From Streptomyces hoynatensis (GTDB lineage Bacteria; Actinomycetota; Actinomycetes; Streptomycetales; Streptomycetaceae): a stretch of DNA of 64,000 nucleotides. The stretch covers positions 62,001-126,000 of the forward strand of contig NZ_RBAL01000002.1 in assembly GCF_003626535.1 (NCBI RefSeq), in the 5' to 3' direction. The translations under genes and the position numbers were made by a program. The notes under the pieces were generated by a model, which had not been told where the DNA came from, ran no database searches, and saw nothing but the letters and a program-made list of their open reading frames with translations. Shown here one piece after another: positions 6,834-14,439 of this stretch (positions within the stretch are counted from its first letter, which is position 1; each line of letters starts with the position of its first letter).

Positions 6834-8150
6834 TCAGTTCCGCCGGGCGCGTGCGCGGGGGGCGCGGCGCGCCGCCGCGCGGGAGGGGACGGCCTCGGGC
6901 TGGGCGGTGGCCACCGCCGTCTCGGGGGCCGGGGCGCCCGCCCGGTGCGTGGGCCGGCCGGCGTGCCACGGCAGGCCCAGGGTGGGCTGCGGCCCGGAGA
7001 ACCGGGTCACCAGCGCGGGCACGGCCGCGGCCGGGTCCAGCCGGTAGGCGTAGAAGTCCCGCGGATCGAAGGCGGCGCCCCGGGCGTCGGTGCGGCCCGT
7101 CGTGTTCCGCAGGATCGAGCCGCGCTGCACCAACTCCGCCGTCTCGTCGGCCTGGTAGGGGTGCTGGACGTCCTCGTAGTAGCTGTTCTCGATGACCATC
7201 CTGGTGTGGCCGCGGGCCCAGTTGCCGTACGTCCACACCGGGTCGCCGTCCGCGACCTGGGCCGAGAGGTAGTTGTTGTACAGGTGCGCGTAGGCGCAGT
7301 TGTCGGCCGAGGGGTTGCGCTGCTTGGTGCCGGTGAACCAGTTGTGGTCCATGGTGATCTGCGTGACCACGTTGTCGGTCCAGCCGATGCCCAGCGCCTT
7401 GTTGTGGGTGTCGAAGCGGTTGTAGGAGACGGTGAGGTACTGGCTGTCCTTGCGGATGTCGAGGAGCCCGTCGCCCATGTGGGTCAGCCGGTTGTGGTCG
7501 ATCCACACGTGGTCGGCGGTGTCCAGCTGGATGCCGTCGAAGTCCTGGGTCTTGCCGTCCCAGTCGCCCTCGACGTAGGAGTCGCGGATCGTCAGGTTGC
7601 GGATGACGACGTTGTGCGTGCCGGGGGCGAGGTGCAGCTCGCCGTGGACGATCTCGCCCGAGGTGCCCACGCCGATGAGGGTCTTGTCGGAGGCCACCGC
7701 GATCTCGGAGCCGAACGGTTCGACGGCGACGCTGCCCTGGACGCGGATGACGTAGGGGCCGGGGGCCGCCGCGTACCTGGCGAGCGCGGCCTGGTCGGTG
7801 ACGGTGACCACGGGGCCGCCCGCGCCCCCGGTGGTGCCGCCCGCGAGCGAGGCGAAGCCGTGCGGGGTGCCGGACCAGCCGCCGGAGGCAAGGCCGGGCC
7901 CGGACGACCCGAGCGGCCCGGACGATTCCAACGGCCCGGACGACCCGGGCGCCCCCGGCGGATCGAGGGAGCCGGAGGGGGCGAACGCGGCGCCGCCCGC
8001 GGCGGGTTCGGCCGGGCCGTGCGGCGCGGCGGCCTGGGCGGTGGCGAGGGAGGCGGCGCCGAGGAGCGTCGCCAGGGCGGCGAACAGGGCGGTCAGGCGG
8101 GCGCAAAACCGAGCGAGAAAGCGCTTGCTATGCGGGTGTGCTGTCATCAC
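6834..8150 (-). CDS. Secreted pectate lyase, polysaccharide lyase family 1
   Basis: Cleaves polygalacturonate by beta-elimination in a Ca2+-dependent manner. The 438-residue protein has a signal peptide (about 1-40, ending AQA-AA) and a Gly/Ser/Pro-rich spacer to about residue 95. A right-handed beta-helix follows, with the family signature VWIDHNRLTH, the Asp-rich segment TQDFDGIQLDT, and many short NVVI/ITMDHN-type turns. The C-terminal 45 residues are Ala/Arg/Pro-rich and outside the lyase fold; they could be disordered or anchor the protein to the envelope. The first of two consecutive ATGs is used. With the esterase gene downstream, this forms a pectin-degrading pair. Confidence 0.9.
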   Translation of the reverse strand: MMTAHPHSKRFLARFCARLTALFAALATLLGAASLATAQAAAPHGPAEPAAGGAAFAPSGSLDPPGAPGSSGPLESSGPLGSSGPGLASGGWSGTPHGFASLAGGTTGGAGGPVVTVTDQAALARYAAAPGPYVIRVQGSVAVEPFGSEIAVASDKTLIGVGTSGEIVHGELHLAPGTHNVVIRNLTIRDSYVEGDWDGKTQDFDGIQLDTADHVWIDHNRLTHMGDGLLDIRKDSQYLTVSYNRFDTHNKALGIGWTDNVVTQITMDHNWFTGTKQRNPSADNCAYAHLYNNYLSAQVADGDPVWTYGNWARGHTRMVIENSYYEDVQHPYQADETAELVQRGSILRNTTGRTDARGAAFDPRDFYAYRLDPAAAVPALVTRFSGPQPTLGLPWHAGRPTHRAGAPAPETAVATAQPEAVPSRAAARRAPRARARRN

Positions 8151-8240
8151 CTGTCCTCGGGGGTTGGGGGAGGCCGATGCGAGGTGGTGCGGGGGTTGGG
8201 CGGAGGGCGGCGCGGAGGTGGTGCGGGGGCGGGTCCGGGG

Positions 8241-8267
8241 GTGGTGCGGGTGGTGCGGGTGGTGCGG
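8241..8267 (-). repeat. Three tandem 9-bp repeats upstream of the pectate lyase
   Basis: GTGGTGCGG occurs three times without interruption on the plus strand (CCGCACCAC in the sense of the lyase mRNA), 91-117 bp upstream of the lyase start. More degenerate GGTGCGG units surround it. Confidence 0.75.
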
Positions 8268-8329
8268 CGTGGGGCGGTTGCGGGGGCGCGCGTCGGACGG
8301 CCGTGCGGCCGGGCCCTCGGCGGCGCGAT

Positions 8330-8343
8330 CGTATGACGTATGA
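8330..8343 (-). promoter_or_regulatory. 7-bp direct repeat CGTATGA x2 in the pectate lyase promoter region
   Basis: Two adjacent copies of CGTATGA (TCATACG on the lyase strand) in an otherwise very GC-rich region about 180 bp upstream of the lyase start. This is the only locally AT-rich spot there, so it is the best candidate for a promoter or activator site. A clear -35/-10 pair is not visible. Confidence 0.3.
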
Positions 8344-8378
8344 AGCGCGGTTGAAGGTAGGGGCGGCCGGGCGTTCCG

Positions 8379-9131
8379 TCAATGCCCCGTGCGGTCCCGG
8401 CCGAGGGGCGGCGGAGCGAGCCTCAGCTCTTGAGGTGGGCCAGGACGGCGAGAACGCGGTGGTTGGTCGCCCGGGGTGCCGGGGAGGTTGCGGGGCCGTC
8501 CGCATCCTAGGCGACCCCTTTTCCCGCCCGATGCCCTGCCCGGGCAGCCCCAGGGCAGGGCGACCGCCAGGCAGGCCGTGCCGAAGAGCACCATCGGCAG
8601 GGCGGCGCCCGTCTCCTCGTCCATGCAGAGCAACATGCCGAGGTTCACCAGGGCGTGGAAGCCTCCCGCCAGCGGCAGCCGCCAGGGCCCCGCCGTGTCG
8701 AGGGGCACGCCGAGCACGAGCGACATGGACACCGTCGCCAGGAGGAAGCCCGCCGCGTACGCTGGCGTCTCGGCGAGGACCCCGATGTGCCACAGGCCCC
8801 ACGGCAGACCGACCGTTGCCGAGGCGGCGAGCGTGCCGAACCGGCCGCGCAGCAGCGGCTGCAGGAAGCAGCGCCAGCCGATCTCCTCGGCTCAGGCGCC
8901 GGCCAGCCGGGCCGGGGCGATCAGCGCGAGGGGGTGGTCGAGTGTGCCGGGACGGGTGAGGTGGGCGTCGCCCTCCAGGAGGGCGTACGCGCCCGCGGAC
9001 GCCGCGATGATCAGCGGGGCGCAGGCCGGCAGCGCCAGGCCGTGCACCGTTCTCCACCCCCGGCCACCGGGAGAAGGGGAGGAGCGGGGGAGGGGGCCAC
9101 CGGGAGGATCGGATGAACGGCGCGGGGGCAA
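8379..9131 (-). pseudogene. CPBP-family intramembrane protease, interrupted by an in-frame TGA
   Basis: CPBP (CAAX protease/bacteriocin-processing) proteins are membrane glutamate/histidine proteases. All three motifs are present in one frame: EEIGWR, LPWGLWHIGVL (FxxxH-like) and HALVNLGM (HxxxN). A TGA at 8892-8894 stands just before EEIGWR, splitting the frame into an N-terminal part with one hydrophobic segment and a C-terminal part with the whole active site. The N-terminus is also short, with one visible membrane helix before the first motif where the family has several. The C-terminal tail after about 8550 is low-complexity. This is a decayed gene rather than a start error, because no good start exists between the TGA and the motif. 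A sequencing error could also explain the stop. Confidence 0.7.
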
Positions 9132-9217
9132 AATGTGAACGAACGCGACCCGGGGCGCCGGGACGCGCTCGGCCGGGGCCGCGGGGCCCGGGATGGCGGC
9201 GGGAAGGGGCGAGGGGA

Positions 9218-10351
9218 ATGGCGGACACGGCGGGGAGGCCGGGGTCGCCGAGCCCGTGGTGGGGCGCGGGACTTGGCCTGCTCCTCCTGCTGGCCGCGGC
9301 CTGGGCGTTCGCGCTGCTGCCGGGCAGGCTGGCCGACCGGGACGCGTACGCGAGCGCCGCCCCCTGCCCCGCCGCGGCGCCCTCCGCGGAGTGCCTCGGC
9401 ACCTCCCCGGCGACGGTTGCGGGCACGGAGGACGACCCGCACGGCAAGTCCGTCCGGTATTGGCTGCTGTTCACCGAGCCCGGCACGGACACCGTGCGGC
9501 GCGTCCGGATGACCGGGGACAACGTGGTGTACGACGCCGTGCGCCCCGGCGACGAGGTGACGCTGACCCGCTGGCGGGGCGAGGTCCGCGCGGTGCGGTT
9601 CGGCGAGGCCGTGCAGGAGACCGCCGCCGCGCCCTCCGACGACTGGCGGCTGCCGCTGGGCATCGGCCTCGGCCTGCTGCCGTTCGGGCTGCTGGTGTGC
9701 GGGCTCGCGGGCTGGTCCTGGTACCGGCGGCGCCACGGGCCGCCGGGGCCGGCCGACGCCCGGTGGGTGACGGTGGGGAGCGCGGCGGGCGCCGTGGAGA
9801 GCTGCGTCGGCGTTCCCGCGGGCATGGGCAGCGCGGACGTCGGGCAGGCGTGCGTGGTCATGGCGGCGGCCGTGCCGTTTGCGGTCGCGGTGGGTCTGGC
9901 GGCCGGGTGGTGGCTGCGGCGGCGCACGCGGGCCGCCGCCGACGTCGGCGGCCTCGTCCCGGTGACGCCCACGGAGCGGCGGAACGTGCCGGCGACGGTG
10001 TACGGGGAGGTGCCCTACAGCGTCGACGGCTACGGCTACCTCGTGGTGGGGGACGGGCCGGTGGCGGCGACGCCCGACCCGCAGGGCGGCTTCGCCGCCA
10101 GGCCGCTGCCCGGGACGCTGACCGTGCGGCGGGCGCGGGCACTTGAGCCGGGCGACCCCGCATCCTGGGCCGGCACCTACCGGTTCGACGCCATCGTCCT
10201 CGAATGTGGCGACGGCGAACGGCCGGTGCGCGTCGTCTGCCGCCGCCGCGACGCGCCGCTGCTCCTCGGCGCGCTGACGGCCGCCGCCGCGCCGGGCGCC
10301 GCGGGCCCCGGCCGGGGCGGGGCGCGGGGGCCGCGGGGAGCGGCCGGGTAG
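9218..10351 (+). CDS. Membrane protein of unknown function
   Basis: I do not recognise a family. The 377-residue protein has one transmembrane helix near 16-35 (GAGLGLLLLLAAAWAFALL). An extracytoplasmic domain of about 120 residues with two Cys follows, with segments like SVRYWLLFTEPG and VRPGDEVTLTRWRGEVRAVRFG. Then come two helices around 150-165 and 220-235, and a cytoplasmic C-terminal domain ending in a Gly/Arg/Ala-rich tail. This layout (helix, small beta domain, two helices, tail) is common in uncharacterised Streptomyces proteins. The ATG at 9218 has a GGGAAGGGGCGAGGGGA purine run upstream; an ATG at 9113 is open but encodes Arg/Gly/Pro-rich sequence. It diverges from the broken CPBP gene. 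Confidence 0.7.
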   Translation: MADTAGRPGSPSPWWGAGLGLLLLLAAAWAFALLPGRLADRDAYASAAPCPAAAPSAECLGTSPATVAGTEDDPHGKSVRYWLLFTEPGTDTVRRVRMTGDNVVYDAVRPGDEVTLTRWRGEVRAVRFGEAVQETAAAPSDDWRLPLGIGLGLLPFGLLVCGLAGWSWYRRRHGPPGPADARWVTVGSAAGAVESCVGVPAGMGSADVGQACVVMAAAVPFAVAVGLAAGWWLRRRTRAAADVGGLVPVTPTERRNVPATVYGEVPYSVDGYGYLVVGDGPVAATPDPQGGFAARPLPGTLTVRRARALEPGDPASWAGTYRFDAIVLECGDGERPVRVVCRRRDAPLLLGALTAAAAPGAAGPGRGGARGPRGAAG

Positions 10352-10653
10352 CGGCCAGGGCCGTTGGCGGCCCGGGCACGTGCGGCGTGCGTTGCCTGCG
10401 GGGCGTGGCGCGGCGGGGTTGCGCGTGCGGCGGGAGCTGCCGCACGACGGCGGGGGCCTGTGCCGCGGGGCGGTCCCTCGGGCGGCGGCGCGTCGGCGAG
10501 ATCGGGCGGCGGGGGCGGGGCGGGGATCGCGTTCCTGTGGGACGGCAGGCGGGGGAAGGCAAGCGGGGCCGCCGCGCCCGTGCGCCCGGCTGCCCGCGTT
10601 CCGGTGGCCGGCCTCCCGATGCCATCCCCGGCACACCTCCATCGCGCTTGAAG
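10352..10653. other. Intergenic region without a gene
   Basis: About 300 bp of GC-rich sequence with no frame that looks coding. The only recognisable element is the iron box that follows it. Confidence 0.5.
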
Positions 10654-10672
10654 TTAGGTAAGGCTAAGCTAA
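10654..10672 (+). promoter_or_regulatory. DtxR/IdeR-family (DmdR) iron box
   Basis: TTAGGTAAGGCTAAGCTAA closely matches the 19-bp iron box TTAGGTTAGGCTAACCTAA bound by DtxR, IdeR and Streptomyces DmdR1 when loaded with Fe2+; I count 17 of 19 matches. It sits 54 bp upstream of the start at 10727, where a repressor would cover the promoter. The downstream gene is therefore predicted to be switched on when iron is scarce. Confidence 0.85.
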
Positions 10673-10726
10673 CCTCTGCTCGTTCGTCTCGTCCATCGAG
10701 CCGTGCCGCAAAGGAGATTGACGCCC

Positions 10727-11794
10727 ATGCCCTCCCTGATCCGCCGCGCCGCCGCCCTGCCCTGCGCCCTGCTCCTGGCCGCCGGTGGCCTGCTCGCCGC
10801 CTCGGACGCGGCGACCGCCGCCCCCGCCGGGCACCGTGCCGGAACCGACCACGGCACCGAAACGACCTCGGCCCCCCTGGTCCCCGGCCTCTACCAGTCC
10901 GCCTACTCCGAGCGGAACGACGCCCTGTGGGTGACCTCGGCCGTCGGCAGGCCCCCCGTCACCCAGTCCGCGCTGCTGAGGGTGGACCCCCGCACGCTGG
11001 AGATCGAGCAGACGATCGTCCCGCCGGTCACCGACGCGGAGACCGGGGCCGTCGAGGCCGTCTACGGCGTCGCCGTGGACGACGAGCACGACACCGTCTG
11101 GACGACCAACACCCGCGACAACAGCGTCGCCGTCTACAGCCAGCGGACCGGCGCGCACCTGGCCACCCTGCCCGGCGTCGCGCACGCGCGGGAGGTCGTC
11201 GTGGACGAGCGCCACGACACCGTGTGGGCCAGCGGCTTCTCCGACGGGACGCTGGTGGCGTTCGACAGCCGCACCTTCGAGGAGAAGGACCGCGTCACCG
11301 TCGAGGGCGCCGGTCCCACCGGGCTGGCCGTCGACGAGCGCAGCGGCACCGTCTACGCCGCCGACCTCAACAACGACCGCATCATCGCGGCCCACGTGGG
11401 GGAGGACGGCGCTCCCCGCCTGATCCCGGCAGGCGAGGGGCCCCTCTCGATCGCCCTGTCCCGCGACGGCCGCACCGCCTACACCGCGAACCAGACCGCG
11501 GGCACCGTCTCCGCCGTCGACCTGCGCAGCGGCACGGTCACCGGCACCGTGGCCACCGGCGCGGGCCCGCTCTCGGTGGGTGTGGACCCCGGCACCGGCC
11601 TGGTGCTCGTCGCCGATCGCACCGACGCCGAGGTCGCGGTGGTCGACCCGCGCCGCGGCGAGGTCGTCGAGCGCATCGCCACCGGCGCCAACCCGAACCA
11701 CGTGGAGACGGCGGGCGGCGCGGCGTACGTGGTGGACAAGTCGGGGGCCGGTGCCGCCGACGACCTGCTGCACCGCATCCGCCTCGGTCGCTGA
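10727..11794 (+). CDS. Secreted YncE-like beta-propeller protein, predicted iron-repressed
   Basis: A 355-residue exported protein: signal peptide to about residue 33 (ATAAP), then repeated blades with the YncE/YVTN pattern, e.g. AVDDEHDTVWTTNTRDNSVA, VVDERHDTVWASGFSDGTLV, AVDERSGTVYAADLNNDRII and GVDPGTGLVLVADRTDAEVA. Seven such blades fit the length. Relatives bind surface partners or DNA; the E. coli namesake is itself iron-regulated by Fur. ATG 10727 is used because AAGGAG lies 10 nt upstream; an earlier GTG at 10703 lacks a site. Transcribed alone, with an iron box upstream and a hairpin downstream. A role in iron or haem acquisition is inferred only from regulation. Confidence 0.85.
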   Translation: MPSLIRRAAALPCALLLAAGGLLAASDAATAAPAGHRAGTDHGTETTSAPLVPGLYQSAYSERNDALWVTSAVGRPPVTQSALLRVDPRTLEIEQTIVPPVTDAETGAVEAVYGVAVDDEHDTVWTTNTRDNSVAVYSQRTGAHLATLPGVAHAREVVVDERHDTVWASGFSDGTLVAFDSRTFEEKDRVTVEGAGPTGLAVDERSGTVYAADLNNDRIIAAHVGEDGAPRLIPAGEGPLSIALSRDGRTAYTANQTAGTVSAVDLRSGTVTGTVATGAGPLSVGVDPGTGLVLVADRTDAEVAVVDPRRGEVVERIATGANPNHVETAGGAAYVVDKSGAGAADDLLHRIRLGR

Positions 11795-11802
11795 CCGGCC
11801 CC

Positions 11803-11821
11803 GCGGCGCGGACCGCGCCGC
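11803..11821 (+). terminator. Hairpin after the beta-propeller gene
   Basis: GCGGCGCGG-A-CCGCGCCGC is a near-continuous inverted repeat (7-bp stem with a realistic 5-nt loop), 9 bp after the stop. No U-tract. Confidence 0.6.
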
Positions 11822-11996
11822 CGGACCCGGCGGGCCCCTCCCCACCGGCCTGGCCCGCCGGGCCGTTCGGGCCGGCCCGCCGGGCCGCCCGGGAGGAACG
11901 CGCCGCTCCCTCGGGGCGCGCCCGGTCGTTGGCGCGGGGGGCGTGAGGCGCGCCCGGTCGTTTGCGCGGGCGCGCCCGGCGTGCGGGGCGCCGGCC

Positions 11997-12965
11997 TCAG
12001 GCCGGGCGGGGGCGGGTGGGGGCGAGTCCCGGGGTGAGGACGGCGTTCTCGGCGGGGGCGATGTCCGGCCGCAGCACGTACCCCGCGCCGCCGCGGATCA
12101 GCAGGATCTCGCCCGGCGCGAGGGCGCCGGTGGCCCTGGCCGCCTCCGCGCCGAGCAGGCGGCCCGCCGCGGCGGCGAGTTGGGCGTCCAGGACGACGAC
12201 CGCGTCCGGCTCGGTCCAGAACGGGGAACGCGGCGGGGCGGTGCTCACGTGCACCACCGTGCGCCAGGGGCCCGCGGCCAGGGCGGCGGCGGGCGGCCGG
12301 GGCAGCTCGCTGACCAGCGCCTGCGGGGCGCCACCCGGGCCGGGCGGCGCCGCCGGAAGCGGGGGCCAGTCCCCGTGGCCGCCGGTCACCCGCAGCCGCT
12401 CGCCGGCCACGGCCCGCAGGCCCTGCCACGCGGCCGGGGCACGGGTGGCGGCGGTCACGGCGGCGCCGACGGCCAGCAGCCGCAGCGCGAACAGGCGGCC
12501 GAAGAGGGTGTCCCCCAGCACGCCGACCCTGGCGCCCCCCGGCCCCGGTCCCGGCAGGGCGAGGGCCTGCCCCGCCCGGTCGGTGCCCAGGTGGATACCG
12601 GCGGCGGCGAACCGCAGGGGGCAGGCCGCCGAGGAGGCCCGATCCTCCCAGCGGGCGGCCCGCCAGGACACCCGCTCCGCCGCGCGGCGGCCGCGCCCCC
12701 GGCGCCGGGGCGCCGCGGCGGCCCGCCCCGGAGCCTCGGCGCCCGGGCCCGCGCCGGGGAGCGCGCGGAGGCCGAGCGCCAGGGTGCCCCCCGGCCTCCC
12801 GGCGCCCGAACCGGCGCTCGCGTCCGTGCTCACGCCCGCGTTCGCGCCCGCCCCCGTGCCCGCGCCCGCCCCCGTGCCCGCGTCGGCGCCCGCCCCCGTG
12901 CCCGTGCGGCGGGCGCGTGGCCGCCAGACTCGGCCCCCGGCGTCCCGCACCCCGTTGCGGCTCAT
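11997..12965 (-). CDS. Type VII secretion locus protein of unknown function
   Basis: Last gene of the ESX locus on the minus strand, about 300 bp after eccE. The 322-residue protein starts MSRNGVRDAGGRVWRPRARR, has a Gly/Ala/Thr repeat region (about 21-50, DNA repeats at 12840-12900), and an Arg/Ala-rich stretch. A more conserved-looking domain follows, with GIHLGTDRAGQALALPG, RVGVLGDTLFGRLFALRLL and VVHVSTAPPRSPFWTEPDAV. The GVLGD...LFALRLL segment looks like a nucleotide-fold strand-helix, but there is no P-loop and no clear membrane helix. ATG 12965 has GGAAGGGGAGGG upstream; the frame is open further up but low-complexity. I cannot name its function. Confidence 0.7.
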   Translation of the reverse strand: MSRNGVRDAGGRVWRPRARRTGTGAGADAGTGAGAGTGAGANAGVSTDASAGSGAGRPGGTLALGLRALPGAGPGAEAPGRAAAAPRRRGRGRRAAERVSWRAARWEDRASSAACPLRFAAAGIHLGTDRAGQALALPGPGPGGARVGVLGDTLFGRLFALRLLAVGAAVTAATRAPAAWQGLRAVAGERLRVTGGHGDWPPLPAAPPGPGGAPQALVSELPRPPAAALAAGPWRTVVHVSTAPPRSPFWTEPDAVVVLDAQLAAAAGRLLGAEAARATGALAPGEILLIRGGAGYVLRPDIAPAENAVLTPGLAPTRPRPA

Positions 12966-13028
12966 CGGCCCGCCCTCCCCTTCCCGTCCCCGCTCGTGTC
13001 TTCCCGGCCCGCTCGGAGTTCGCCAAGT

Positions 13029-13055
13029 CCTCGGAGTCCTCGGAGTTCTCGGAGT
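13029..13055 (-). repeat. Three tandem 9-bp repeats (YCTCGGAGT)
   Basis: CCTCGGAGT, CCTCGGAGT and TCTCGGAGT, followed by a partial fourth unit, lie 64-90 bp upstream of the gene starting at 12965. They fill the otherwise featureless gap between it and eccE. Confidence 0.7.
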
Positions 13056-13266
13056 TCTCGGCCCTTTCGGCTCTCTCCCGGCTCGCCCACCGGCTGCCTC
13101 GCGACGTCCCGGCGGCCACCCGGCGTCGGCGCCGGCGCCCCCCGGCTCCCGCCGCCCGAGGCCCAAGCCCAGGCCCACGACCCGGCCCGGGCCCCGGCCT
13201 CGGCGCCCGACCCGGCCCCGGCTCGGGTCCCGGTCCAACGGGGCGGGGCCGCCGCCCGCGGAGCGG

Positions 13267-14439
13267 TCACCGCTCCGCCGCCAGGACGAAGCCCGCCGCC
13301 TCCGCCACCGAACGCACGGGGTGCGCCAGCGGCAGGGTGGCCAGCAGGGCGGCGCGCTGGTCGGGGGCGGGCGGGCCCACGGCGCCCGCCCGCAGCAGCC
13401 GGTCCCGTTCGGCCGCCGCCTGCTGGGCGACGGCGCCGACCAGCCGCAGCGCGGCGCGCACCCTGGGCGTTCCCTCCTCCAGGCTGAGGGTGGCCGCGGC
13501 GATCGCCCGGTCCGCGGCGCTGGAAGACAGGGCGCCCAGCAGCCGGTACCAGTCGGCCTGGGTGCGCACCTCGGCGGTCAGCGAGCAGTGCGTGGCGGCG
13601 CTGCCCGCCCAACTGCCGGGCAGCGCACGGCCCTCGCCGCTGGCGTCCCCCATCTCCCGTAGCAGCGCCCGGAGTTCCACCGCGCCCAGCGTGACGGTCG
13701 GCGCGCCCCCGGCGGCCAGCCGGGCGCGCAGGCGCGCGGTGGCGGCGACCACGGCGGCCCGCGCCCCCGCCGCACCACCCCCGCGCCGCTCGGCGGCCTC
13801 GGGCGCGTCGAAGGGCTCGTAGCGCGCGACGAGGAAGGCCCGCACGGCGACCGGCCGCCCGGCGGTGGGGAGTTGACGGTAGGCCACGGTCGGCTGGTAG
13901 CGGTGCAGGAAGTCCCAGGGCGGCACGCCGAACTGCTCCACGAGGAGCTGTGCGACGGCCGGCCGCGCCGGGTCCCCGGCCAGCCAGTCGGCGACCAGCT
14001 CCACCGGCAGCGCGGGCAGGGTCCCGCCGGGGAAGGCGAGCACCGCGGCGTACCCGCGGCCGTCGGCCAGCACCCCGGGCTCCGGGCCGTTCCGGTCGGG
14101 GCAGGAGGTGACGTCGAGGGCGGGCAGCAGGCGGTGGACCAGGCCCAAGTCCTCGCCCGGCGGGCGCCCCGCCTCCGTGGCGGCCACCGGGCGCCCGGGT
14201 CCGGCCTCCCCCGCCTCGCCGGCGGCGGGGGAGTGCGCCGGGCCGGGCAGGGCACCGGGCGCCAGCGGGTCGGCCGGGGGGCCGAGCCGGCCGGCGAGAC
14301 GGCGGTCGAGGAACGCGAGGGCGCCCGCCGTGACCGCGGCCCCGGCTCCGGCGAGGGCCCAGCCCCCCGGGCCCTGCCAGGCGGTCCCGGCCGCGAGGCA
14401 GCCGAGTCCGGTCTCGGCGACGAGCAGCCGGCCCCTCAC
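13267..14439 (-). CDS. eccE: Type VII secretion protein EccE
   Basis: EccE is a membrane component at the periphery of the ESX secretion complex. The 390-residue protein has two N-terminal hydrophobic stretches (LLVAETGLGCLAAGTAW and ALAGAGAAVTAGALAFL) and then a large soluble domain with the family-typical VAVLAFPGGTLPALPVELV-like strand, FLHRYQPTVAYRQLP and HCSLTAEVRTQADWYRLLG. The GTG start at 14439 overlaps the stop of eccB (GTGA), which implies coupled translation. Identification rests on position after eccB-mycP and on the domain layout. Confidence 0.8.
   Translation of the reverse strand: MRGRLLVAETGLGCLAAGTAWQGPGGWALAGAGAAVTAGALAFLDRRLAGRLGPPADPLAPGALPGPAHSPAAGEAGEAGPGRPVAATEAGRPPGEDLGLVHRLLPALDVTSCPDRNGPEPGVLADGRGYAAVLAFPGGTLPALPVELVADWLAGDPARPAVAQLLVEQFGVPPWDFLHRYQPTVAYRQLPTAGRPVAVRAFLVARYEPFDAPEAAERRGGGAAGARAAVVAATARLRARLAAGGAPTVTLGAVELRALLREMGDASGEGRALPGSWAGSAATHCSLTAEVRTQADWYRLLGALSSSAADRAIAAATLSLEEGTPRVRAALRLVGAVAQQAAAERDRLLRAGAVGPPAPDQRAALLATLPLAHPVRSVAEAAGFVLAAER

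Noticed and set aside
8892..8894. TGA in the CPBP gene read as selenocysteine
   Set aside because: No downstream stem-loop of the required kind is visible and the family does not use selenocysteine at this site.
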